The notes under the pieces: generated by a model
Told to the model about the DNA's origin: nothing
Seen by the model: the letters and a program-made list of their open reading frames with translations, nothing else
Databases searched by the model: none
Program-made: the position numbers and the translations under genes
Part shown: one piece after another, positions 46,271 to 57,600 of the stretch
Layout: every line of letters starts with the position of its first letter
How positions within the stretch are numbered: the first letter of the stretch is position 1
From: Ophiosphaerella korrae
Taxonomy: Eukaryota > Ascomycota > Dothideomycetes > Pleosporales > Phaeosphaeriaceae
Direction of reading: 5' to 3'
DNA length: 64,000 nt
NCBI GenBank assembly: GCA_028456385.1
Contig: JALNQF010000182.1
Span: 22,582-86,581, forward strand

Positions 46271-47611
46271 CTTTTCTTTTAATTACTAGTTTATTTTAGA
46301 CGCCTTTATAGATAGACTTTATACTATTCTTTAGTTACTTTTTATTAGAGATATAAGTAGATATACTATTAGTTTAGCTTACTATAGGTTTACTTTACGT
46401 AATATTTATATTCTCTTAAAGTAGCTATCTAATATATAGAGTTTATAACTACTACTATATAAGCCTAGCTTTACTATATTTAGACTATTTAATCTTATTA
46501 TCTTAATCTATAATCTATACTAAGGATAAAAGCTAAATTCTCTATAAATAAGAATATAATTATATAGTATTAGTAGTAAAGTATTTTCTTATACTATCTA
46601 GAATTACTATATACTTATATATAGCTATACTAGGCTATCTTCTTATTTTTTACAATTATAATCTTATTTAGACGCTAGCTATAAAGAATATATAAGACTA
46701 GTATAGTTTTACTAAATACTATTATTATAGTTACTATTATCTTAGTAGTTAAGGAAAAGTATATACTATATATAGTAGTAATATTTACTATAGATATAAG
46801 TAAGCTAATAAGTAAATAAGATAGCTCTAGTCTACTAAGTCTATTAGCACGTCTACTTATATTTAGTTAGCTAGTTTACTTACTAGAATATATATAATAT
46901 TAGCTAGATATAGTTTCTACGTAACTTTTACTAAAGCTAGTAATTCTCTCTTACTCTAGCTATATATATATTAAGCTTACTAGTAGTAGTACTAGGAGGT
47001 TTTAGATAGTATTTTAGACTACTTTACTCCTAGTAGTTATTTTAAAGCTACTAGTATTTTTAAGAAAAGTAAAAGTACTAAGTAGTACTATATAGCTAAT
47101 AAGAGTAATCTATATATAGTATATAGCGCTATCTTTATATTATATTTAGGCTTAGTTTACTTAGATAAATAATACTATATACTACGTTTATAGTATAAGT
47201 ACTATACTATAAGTATCTTTATTACTATTATTTAGAGAAGTATTTATATTATAGTTATCTATAGGTAGTAGAATAGTAATAGTACTAGTATATATATATT
47301 ACCTAGAGCTTTCTAGAACCTAGTCTTCTTATATCTAAAATAGTAAAGAAACTTATATATAAGCTATAAGGACCTATAACTAGTACTATAAAAACTAAAC
47401 TTACTAGATAAGCTAATATATACTACTTATTATAAACTAGATAATACTTCTACTCTAAAGCTTTATAATTAGTAAACTTTATAGTAAACTAAATATATAG
47501 GCTACTAGACTAAAGATAATTATATACTACTATTAACTAGTATTTCTATAGAATTGTACTTATTACTAATTTATAATATAGTATCTTAATATCTAATAAT
47601 TTAGTCTATCT

Positions 47612-47660
47612 TGTAATAGTTCTACTAGGGTTAACTTCCTAATAACCTTTAGGGTTGTTA
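47612..47660 (-). repeat. Inverted LTR stub abutting Gypsy F
   Basis: TGTAATAG...ACTAGGGTTAACTTCCT...TAGGGTTGTTA is the reverse complement of the last ~49 bp of a Gypsy LTR related to Gypsy C and F. In intact LTRs TGTTA continues as TGTTAGTAGATT; here the last TGTTA is instead the first five bases of the Gypsy F 5' LTR. Confidence 0.75.
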
Positions 47661-48087
47661 CGACAGTAACAAGAGAACTATAAATAGAGCTAATTAGCCT
47701 AGTAATAGAAGGGTTAGACTAATATAATAAAGAGGACCTTAGGTTAGATTAAGAGACTACATATAATTAGGACACGTAAGGTAATTTATAATCTATAGGT
47801 TCTTAGTAATAGTAAATTATAGATTAAGGTAATCTATAATCTATAGATTCTTAGCATAATAGATTATAGATTACTACGAGTATATAGTTAGTAACAATGT
47901 ATATTATTAGGATAGTATTAGTAATCTAATCTCTTAACTACAGAACGCTAATACAAGATAGTTGCAAAACATCTTCTATTGTTAATAAGTTATTATATAA
48001 TTACTATACGAGCTTTTGTTATTAACTTACAATCTACTAATACCCTTAGGTACTAGGAAGTTAACCCTAGTAATTAGTCCTATTACA
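47656..48087 (+). repeat. Gypsy F 5' LTR
   Basis: TGTTACGACAG to CCTATTACA. It carries two hairpin units; the second has 15-nt arms at 47830-47844 and 47859-47873 around a 14-nt loop, AGATTCTTAGCATA. The 3' LTR has one unit. Confidence 0.93.
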
Positions 48088-48109
48088 CCTTACCGATTTA
48101 GTTATTACA

Positions 48110-50360
48110 AGAAGCGAAGCGTAAGTAGCGCATAGTCTAGCTAATACGATAGTAGAAAGTTTAACTAAAATAAGTAAAGCCCCTAGGAGTAGTTATAAGT
48201 TAGATAGTACTATATAGGAAATAATTAAGGATTGTATTAATAAATTAATAGACGAGAAAGAAGATATAAAGATAGTAATTAACGCTTTAGAAACATAAAA
48301 TAAGAAACTTTAAGATTACGTAAAGCAAAACGAGATATAGATTAAAGCTATTATTATAGGATAAAATTAGATAGAACTAATTACTTAACGACTAGAGATA
48401 AGTGCAATAAAGAAACCGCCTAAGATACTTGTACTCAAGAAGTTTAACAGAACAAGGGAGAAACTAAGACCCTTTATAGTATTAGCACAACTCTAGATAG
48501 ATGTATAAGTACTACACTTCGATATAGAAGAAAAGAAGGTAATATACATTAGGATGCATCTCAAAGAAGATACGATAAGATAGTTTAAACCTTACTAGAT
48601 AGACTATATAATACATGCGCTAATAATATAAAAGGACAAAACTAGAGCTATCTTTAGAAGTTACGAATACTTTACTAAACAAATAAGAGCAGCATTTAGG
48701 GATATAGATATTACCTAATAAGCTAAGGAGAAACTTAAAAGGCTTACACAGAACAAGACAGTTCTAGAATATATATTATAGTTCGAGCAACTAGCTTAGA
48801 ATATAGAATAGAACGAAGCATCCTTAATATTACAGTTTAAACAGGGACTAAACACGAAAATCTAGTATAAAATAATTTATATAGAGAAACTAAGGACACT
48901 AGAAGCCCTAAAATAGCAGGTAATCTAAATTAATAACGATCTTCGAGAATAGAAAAAGAACAAATATAAGAGTTAACTAAGAAACTAAGATAGTAGAGAC
49001 CCTATAATCCTTAACGCAAACAAGGATAGAAGAAAGAAAAAGAAGAATAAAGACTTTACGTGCTTTAATTGTAGCAAACTAGGCTACTACGCGAAGGACT
49101 ACTAATCTAAGAAAAAGAAGGATATAGCATATTATAAATACAGGAAACTAGGACACTTTGTAAACAACTACAAAAGTAAGGACCTAAAGAAAGAAATATA
49201 GTTAAAAACAACTAAAAAGAAGAAGGAAGTACTACAAGCACAGACTAAACCTTAGGAGAAGGTAGCTAGGAGCAAAGAAATACAACACATAATACTCTAT
49301 TAGGCCTTTTATTATAATAACAACTATAATATATATCTTTTTAGCAAGTAGGGAGTAGGGTACTTCCTATAATAGAGAAATAGAGTAGCTACAACAAAAG
49401 AAGAAAGAATAAAAGCGTAGCTAGAAGAGACTACTTACGTAATAGACCTACTAATAGAAGACTTAGAGAGGGAAGAGCTCTTAGTACTATCAATCCCCGC
49501 TAAAAGAATAGTAGAGGATAAGAAGACTACTATAGTTACCTCTAAAGAAACGAGAAGTAACAGAAAAGAAGTTGCATCTAAAGGACTGTAAAGTAATAGA
49601 GAAGAGGTTAACGTAAGAAGTATAGAGTATGCCTAGTTAGATATACATAGTTACGACAGCTGTATAATAATAGATATAGAGGAACAAAGGTAAGAATAGC
49701 AATTTGTTTAGAAATACTTACTAGTTATAAGTATAGAGGAAGCGTACAAAGACTAGAAAGAACGTAATCCTAAGAATATAAAGTTTATAGTATTCTAAGA
49801 ATAGATAAAGTAATACATAGTTGTAGTAGGAAGAATACTTATAAGAAGAGAGTAGTAGTATCTTGCAAGAAAGACGTAATAGATTAATAAGGCCTATACA
49901 CTAAAAGTACTAATAGTGTACTATATCCTAATAGAAAAGACACCTAGTAAAGATAGGTACTAGGAAGGGGACGACGAGATAACAAATCTAGAACATCTAG
50001 CACACTTTAAAGCATTATAGTTATTATACCTAGATAAGAATTGTATTACACATAGAAACCCTAAAGTAAACAATAACGTATAGCCTATAAGAAGAAGAGG
50101 CTACAACTACACGAGAGCAATTCTAATAGAAGATATCTAAGGATAGGAGATAATACCTAAAGATAGATACATAGTAGTAAGACCTAGACCTAAGTTATTA
50201 AAGAAATGTATCCTAGGAGGACTATAGTACAAATGTACGTACGACAAATATCTTAAACACAAAGAATATAAGCTTAAGACAGAGCTATAGCTATAAATAA
50301 ATAGACAATTTACAAAATTACCTAAGTAAGAATAGCTAGAAGGTATAAGAGGCCTATATA
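48110..50360 (+). pseudogene. Gypsy F gag and gag-protease spacer
   Basis: Gag with KKFNRTREKLRPFIVLA and EEKKVIYIRMHLKEDTI, then zinc knuckles CFNCSKLGYYAKDY (about 49060-49101) and YYKYRKLGHFVNNY (about 49129-49170). The first knuckle keeps both leading cysteines. The ~1-kb spacer follows with FYYNNNYNIYLFSK near 49308-49349 and the end of a frame shared with Gypsy E and C. Inactive through TAA/TAG stops. Confidence 0.82.
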
Positions 50361-53300
50361 TTACAAAAACAGGTACATACTAAAGAAAGAAAGTATAAGT
50401 AATAATTAATAGTAGAGCTACAAGAAACTTTATATTAAAGAAGTTTATAGAAATATAAGGAATGCGTTATATAACAAAGAAGTACTCCTAACAACTAAGT
50501 ACGATTAAAGGAAAACTATTCTAGGAACCTATTAGGTTTAAGACAGTTCCCTCTACACTAGAACTAGAAGGGATAACGATTAAAAACATAGTTATAGATA
50601 TAACACTAATTAACGATAAGTAAGAAATTATATTAGGAATACTATAGTTATAGATAGCTAACCTATACATTAATTAGAGAATAGGCAAGATTAGCTATAG
50701 CAAAACAGAGAAGCTAAAAGCTAATATAAATACTTACAAAGGAGAATTCCTAGAAGAATACAAGAAATAGGAATAACAGCTTATTAAACCTAAAGACTAT
50801 CTCCTAGAACACTAACTATAGGACCTAGTAATAGAAATAGAAGAAGGTAAAGACGTAAGATAGAGCCTAGTCTACTAAAAAATAGAAGAAGAATCTAAAA
50901 TTAAACAAGCCTTTATCTAGAACGCACTAAAGAAAAGATAGATAAGAGAATCTAAATCCTTAGTAGTACATAGATTAATATTTGTAGACAAAAAAGGGAT
51001 AGAAGATAAGAGACCTTGCCTAGACTTTAGAAAGACTAACGTAGCTACAAATAAGAACTAATATCCCTTACTTTAAATTAATAAAATGCAAAGTAGAATG
51101 CGGAAAGTAAAAATCTTTACAAAACTAGATATCTAGAACGCCTACTACTAAATTAGAATTAAAGAAGGTAACAAATAGAAAATAGTATTTAGAACACAAT
51201 AGAGACTATATAAATACCTAGTTATACTATTTAGCCTAATAAACGCACTAGCCGCATTCTAAGAAAGAATAAACATAGTACTAAAAGAGTACTTAGACGT
51301 ATTTGCATTTGTATACTTAGACGATATCCTTATATTCTTAGAAATAAAGGAAGAACACGTATAACATATACATAAAGTACTAGAAAGACTAGTAGAAAGT
51401 AAACTATTTCTTAAAATAAGAAAATGCGAGTTCTACACAAAGAAAACAGATTTCCTTAGATTTATTATAGAACTAGGAAAAATTAGGATTAACCTAGCAA
51501 AGATTAAGTTAATTAGAGAATAGCTAATACTAAAGAACCTAAAAGAAGTACAATAATTTTATAGGTTAGTAAACTTCTACAAGAAGCTAATAGTAAGATA
51601 GTCTAAAGATATAGAACTAATAATAAGACTTATAAAGAAAGATACACTATTTAAATAGATAAAAGAATACAAAGAAGTATTTAAAACAATTAAAAGAAAG
51701 TTTATAGAAAACCTAGTTATTAGAATATATAACCTAGACCTACTAGTAATAGTAAAAACAGACGTATCTAATTTAGTCTACAGAATAGCACTAATACAAG
51801 AGGATCTAAGGACTAAACAAGAATATTTAGTTAAGTACTACTCTAAGAAGATAAAGCTAGTAGAGCTTAACTACCTAATCTACAATAAAGAAATACTAGC
51901 AATCTACAAAGTATTTAAATAGTAGAGAGTATACCTATAAGGAGTAAAGTATAGAACGAGAGTATATATAGACTACAAGAATCTTATAGGATTTATAATA
52001 AATAAAGACTTGTTATAACGCTATACAAGATAGTAGGAATTCCTATTAATATTTAACTTAGAAATTATATATATAAAAGAGAAAGACAACTAATTTATAG
52101 ACGCCTTTAGTAGAAGACTAGACTTACAAGAAGAAGTAAACGCTACTAGTATAGTTCTAGTTAAGAACGACAAAGGATATTTAGTCCTAAATACGCCTAA
52201 AATAGCTATAACACTTAAAAGAAAGAGTAGCAAGCTAGACAAATAGATTTAGAAAACAACGTAGAAAGTACCTAAAGAAATAGAGAAGCTAGAAATCTAA
52301 GAAGGATTTGCACAAGCCTATAGAAGAATATACATTCTAGGAAAGATCTAAAGAGAATTTATACAAAGATTCTATAAACTACTAGTATATAGATACTAGA
52401 GAATTAAGAAAACGCTAAATAGACTTCTAAGGGATTACTATATCCTAAGAGCAAGATAACTAGTAGAAGAAGTACTACAAGACTATATAGAATATTATAG
52501 GAATAAGTATAATAGATACGCACTATATAGAATATTATAACTAGTTAAAGTACTAGAGTAACTTTAGAGAACAATAACAATAGACTTTATTACAAAGCTA
52601 CCTAAATTAAAGGACCTAATATTAGGGGTTAAGTACAATAGAATCCTTACAATAGTAAATAAACTTATAAAATTCTTATACTTTAGACTATATAAAGAGA
52701 AAAGCAGGATAGAGGTTGCTACACACTAAGTTCTAGGAACTATAATTAGCTAGTACAGCACCCTAGATAAGATTATTATAGATAGAGACGTATAGTTTAT
52801 ATTAAAACTATAGAAAACTATAATAGCGCAATTAGGAATAAAGTATACAATGTCTACAGCATATTATCTATAAATAGATAGACAATTAGAACGCATAAAC
52901 TAGATAGTAGAGTAATACTTAAGATGCTACCTTAACTACAACTAGAACAATTAGGTACAGTTATTACCTATAGCACAGTTAGCATACAATAGCGCAAAGA
53001 ATATAGTAATAGGAGTATTACTCTTCTTTGCAAACTATAGATTTAAACCTAGCGTATATAGAATACTAAGAGATATAGAGTTTTAGACTCTAAAAGGAGA
53101 AAACTTTACAAATAGAATAAAAGATATACACAATTAACTAAGATAAGACGCTAAGTTCTTGTATAATTAGATAGCAAAGTACTACGACAAAAAGTATAAG
53201 AAGGGACCTTAATTTAGAGAGGGAGAAAAAGTATAGTTAGTTAGAAAGAACATTAAAAGCAAGAAACTAAGTTTAAAACTAGACTACGTTAAGATAGGAC

Positions 53301-53615
53301 TATATAAAGTTAAGAAAGAAGTTACGCTAGTTATATTTAAGCTAAAGCTACTAAACAAAATAAGGATATACCTAACCTTCTATATAGCGCTACTTAAGAC
53401 AGCACTACAAGACGTAAAACTACTAGTGTATAAAGTAGACACGTATAGAGAATAAGAGGAATAGGAAGTTAAGGAAATCCTAGTACACTAGTTCTGTAAT
53501 AGCAGGAACTATTACTTAGTAAAATAGATAGGTATAGACGAAAAAGGTTAACTATAGGAAGAAATATAAGAACTAGAAGATAACCTTAACTACCCTAAGA
53601 AACTAGAGAAGTTCT
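50361..53615 (+). pseudogene. Gypsy F pol remnant: protease, RT, RNase H, integrase, chromodomain
   Basis: Protease about 50380-50700 (INSRATRNFI around 50406-50435), RT about 50930-51490 with VYLDDILIF at about 51310-51338 (catalytic Asp pair kept), RNase H about 51745-52125 (LNYLIYNKEILAIYKVF, EIIYIKEKDN), integrase about 52340-53110 (TIDFITKLPK, FGNxRYALYR-type central region), chromodomain about 53430-53615 (EVKEIL, NYYLVK-IGIDEKG, DNLNYPKKLEKF). An active element would need all these; several stops in each domain show it is dead. Confidence 0.87.
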
Positions 53616-53925
53616 AAAATCAAAACCTTCTAGAACGCCTAGCAGCGAGTTAAGAAAACTAATATTACTACTATTAGATAGAGAGGCGATAGGAGCGTTT
53701 AATATAGGACCTACTACAGCAATATTAAATGCTTTATCTAAGTCTAGCTTAGCTTCTAGAGCTACTAACTGCTTAGCTAATTTCTTATTATTTAAGGCCT
53801 TTATTTTACAAAGGCGAGAGAGACAAGCTTAATTCTCTACTAGCTTACTCTGCGCAAGCTCCTAGATTTACTTACGCTTAGCTTTAGCCTTAGCAATCTG
53901 TTTAGATAGTTTCTCTTAAGTCTAG

Positions 53926-54290
53926 TTAATAGCTTTCTCTATTATTATTAAGCCTAGACGTAAGAATAAGCATAATAAACGTATACTTAGAAAGAGAAAC
54001 ACTAGACACGTTATAAGAACTACGCATGTTTGCACGAATATATACCTTACAAGCCCTACTATTGTTTGTAGAAATAATACAAGGAAGGGACTTAGGATTT
54101 AACTTAGGAGAAGCGCAATAAGAACAAAGAAACATTTTAACGCTATTACGTAATACACGATTAGTAAGAAGATAGCGACAACGTATAGAAGAAACAACTA
54201 TAGGGAGCAATAAAGAACTATAGATTAACAAAGAAAGTAGATTAATAACTTTAGCTCTAGGATAGATAAACGAGGACCTACTTAGAAGAG
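53926..54290 (-). pseudogene. Gypsy F antisense accessory ORF, longest open copy
   Basis: Open on the minus strand from the 3' LTR side to the stop at 53926; at least 101 codons (54231-53926) and open further upstream to the LTR, with no clear ATG, so the true start is unknown. Residues include SSIRCRYLLTNRVLRNSV, FLCSYCASPKLNPKSLPC, NNSRACKVYIRANMRSS and NNNRESY at the end. Spaced cysteines (CSYC, LPC, RAC) suggest a small zinc-binding or DNA-binding protein, but this is inference. Homologous frames lie in the other four Gypsy copies at the same place. It is the longest uninterrupted non-shadow frame in the RIP block. Confidence 0.6.
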
Positions 54291-54297
54291 GAGATAG

Positions 54298-54681
54298 TGT
54301 TACGATAGTAACAAGAGAACTATAGATAGAGCTAATTAGCCTAGTAATAGAAGGGTTAGACTAATATAATAAAGAGGACCTTAGGTTAGATTAGGAGACT
54401 ATATATAATTAGGACACGTAAGGTAATCTATAATCTATTGTGCTAAGAATCTATAGATTATAGATTACTACAAGTATATAGTTAGTAATAATATATATTA
54501 TTAGGATAGTATTAGTAATCTAATCTCTTAACTATAAAACGCTAATACAAGATAGTTGCAAAATATCTTCTATTGTTAATAAGTTATTATACAATTACTA
54601 TACGAGCTTTTATTATTAACTTACAATCTACTAATACCCTTAGGTACTAGGAAGTCGACCCTAGTAATTAGTCCTATTATA
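54298..54681 (+). repeat. Gypsy F 3' LTR
   Basis: TGTTACGATAG to CCTATTATA, 384 bp. One hairpin unit has arms at 54424-54438 and 54453-54467 around TGTGCTAAGAATCT, the reverse complement of the 5' LTR loop apart from one C/T change. Polypurine tract at 54284-54297. Confidence 0.93.
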
Positions 54682-57600
54682 TTTATTCTAGTAAAAGTAG
54701 TTTAAAGAGTAAAGAATAAGTATTAATAAGAATATAGTAAATAGTATATAGACTATTTAATAAGTAAAAAATAATTTAAGTTATATATAGAACTAGATAG
54801 AGAGAGTAGTATAGATAGCTAGTAATTAGTATACCTAGAAGAATAGCTTATATAAAGGGCGTTAAAGAACTAATAGAGATAGAAGAAGAAGTAAGTATAG
54901 TAAGGATATACTCTAGTATTCTTATTAGTAGCTATAGTTAGTATTAAGATTAGATATAGGAGTATAAATAGTAAGTCTCTATATATTCTATATTACTTTT
55001 AGGAGAAATAGTATCTAGGTAGCTACTACTACTACAATATAGTAGATTAAGAGTAAGACTAATATTACTTCTACTAAGTAGTAAATATACTAAAAGGTAC
55101 CTAAAGAGACGCTAAAGACGTTAGTAAAGAAGCTAAGATAAAGGCTAGTAAATACTAGAGCTATATTAATTAATAATAGATAGGTAGCCTATATACTAGC
55201 CTTACTAAGTAATAGGGCTTTAATACTAAAGTAAAACGCGTTAATAGTAATATAGAATACTTATATAAGTATATCTACTTAGTTCTATAGCCTTAGGTAT
55301 TAGTAGTAGTAAAATAGTTAAGAGAAGATAAAGTACTAAATTATTAAGTAATAAGCTAATACTAATAATACTTTAATATATAGGAGAGCGCTAATAAGTA
55401 AAAAGAAGCTAAAAATATAGCTTATAGATACTACGTATATATAAGTAAGATTACTAAATATATTACTAAGCGTACTATAATTAGTTATTAGAAGTTATTT
55501 AAAAAAGCGCGCTAATAGAGTAATTAGCTAGTAGTTAGAAAAAGGAAAAAAGAATATAGAGTATAAAAGAGCGTATTACTAAATTATAGTCTAGCTTAAT
55601 AGGAAATAGTAAGGACTATAGTAGTAGAAGCTTATATCTAGGTTCTATACTATCTTATAGTATAAGCTAAAATAGCTATTACTATTTTAGTACTACTATA
55701 AACTAGCTATAGAGAAAGAGGTAGTATAAGCGCGTTATAGTATAAAATATATAGTTAGGTTTTAGAGTATAGAGTAGTTTTATTCTTTAAGGTTATATAA
55801 GCTAAATAGTAATATACTTCTTAAAGTTAGTTATTACTATATAACCTTTACTTTTACTACCTATTAATAGGTTGTAGTAGTTTATTTACTAAGTAGTACT
55901 ATAACCTAATAGTGCGTTAGACTAGTAATAGTAGGTCTAGCTTAATCTAGGCTATACAAGGGGCTTTAAAGACTATACTCCTAAGTAGCCCTAGTAACTA
56001 ATTAAGTTAAATTAATAGATACTAGTCTATATTAGGTTAGAGTACTATATTTATATAAGAAACTTATATATTATATTTAATATATTAACGTTATAGAAGT
56101 AGTATTTATAAAGCTAAGAGCTATTAGATTATAATTACTTATTTAAAGAAGATAGACTTCCTCTTTATTACTATATTTACTTATTAAGGACCTAGCTATA
56201 TTCTTTAATACTTAGACTTCTTATTATTTAGTATTATCTAAAGTGTAAAGATAGTAATACTTATATTTTACTATAAGGTAGCGTTAGTATAATAGTAATA
56301 GTAAGTAGTCTAATAAACCTATCTTAACTATACTTTTTCTACTAACTAAGATATTAGAGAGAGTTAGTAAGCTATATTCTAAGCCCTTTTTAGAGAAGTA
56401 CGTAAGACTATTAACTACTTACTTTAGATTAGTACTTTAATCTAGTAGGCCTTAGTAGCTATAAGGTGTACTTACTTAAAGATTACTACTAACTCCTATA
56501 TAGTAATTTTAATAGTAGTAATCTTATAGAGAGATACTTTTATATACTTAAATATAATATAAATAACTTCTTTATATTAGAAGACCTCTAGGACTATATA
56601 GATATTAGTATACTAAAGCTTCTAAAGTATCTAAAGCTTATTACTATTATTAATAGTATCTAGGAAGTATTAGACTAGTACTTTATAATAAAGCTTAGCT
56701 ATTTACTATATACCTCTTACTTAGAAGTTAATACTAAAGTAGAGCTTATAGGTCTTTTAATAGCTTAACTATAGATATACTAGTTTCTTATTATTAGGTA
56801 GTACTATTAAAAAGTATAGGGGTTAAGCTAATAGTAAAGATTATATCTCTAGACTTAGAAAAATAGTACTTCTAAGACGTTAGGAACTAGTAGTATAAGA
56901 ATTCTTAGTACTTATATAACTTTCTACGTTACTACTAATTAGCTAGAGATTAATCCTAGTATAGTACTTACTAGTATCTACTATAGTTATAGGAAAGAAG
57001 AAAAAAAAAGAAAATAGTAAAGTAATTATAAGTTAGAGCTTAACTTTATAGAGCTCTAGAAACTAAAAGTAAAGGTAAAAATAACTAATAAGCGTTTTAT
57101 TTAGTAGTTAAATAGTAGTAAGAGCTATATAACTAAAATAGAACTTAGCCTTAAAAGAAGCTTAGTTAGATATATATACTAGTATATATAGTTAGGATAA
57201 TAAGTCCTTAGATACTTTACTACTTGTTTAAGGTAAAGTCTAGAAATAAGACCTTTTAGTACCTAGTTAACTAGAAAGAGGTATTATAAAGTAAAATACT
57301 ATTATCTTAAAAGTATAAGTACTTTATACTATATAATTTAAGTAAGAAATAAGTAGTTAGCTCTTTTATAATTAGGAGTAGGCGCTAGTAGTAGAGAAGA
57401 GTACTAAGTTTAGAGGCTTAGTTAGTATTAAGCTTAAAGTACTTTACTTAGAAGATTAAAAAAATAAGTAAAATATAAAGCGTCTTAAGAAGCTCTTTAA
57501 AAAGAGCTACTATAACTAACTAGATCTTTATAACTATATCTAGGCCCTTATTAATCTATAGTCTCTTAATACTACTATCTACGCCTTAGGCCTATTAGTA

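Larger units (their letters stand above)
42255..47611. repeat. RIP-degraded unclassified repeat
   Basis: No LTR pair or polymerase motif found. A plus-strand frame with only RIP-type stops runs about 43140-43470 (pieces such as VIDIFISYFIRSPYILYYLK) and could be a decayed protein of unknown type. Internal tandem arrays: 21-bp x5 (44124-44226), 84-bp x2 (45113-45280) and 18-bp x5 (46181-46270), plus an ATT/TTA-rich stretch at 44640-44695. It is not the missing half of Gypsy B. Confidence 0.5.
47656..54681 (+). mobile_element. Gypsy F: full-length chromodomain Ty3/Gypsy element
   Basis: LTRs 47656-48087 (432 bp) and 54298-54681 (384 bp), total 7,026 bp. No TSD: AGGGT before, TTTAT after. Gag, protease, RT, RNase H, integrase and chromodomain follow in order on the plus strand. 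It is the best preserved with Gypsy E (RT motif YLDDILIF intact), but stops at former Gln/Trp codons inactivate it. Confidence 0.92.

Noticed and set aside
42255..47611. Continuation of Gypsy B or Copia B after Gypsy C
   Set aside because: Compared by eye with the matching parts of Gypsy A (9430-11930) and with Copia D; no colinear similarity.
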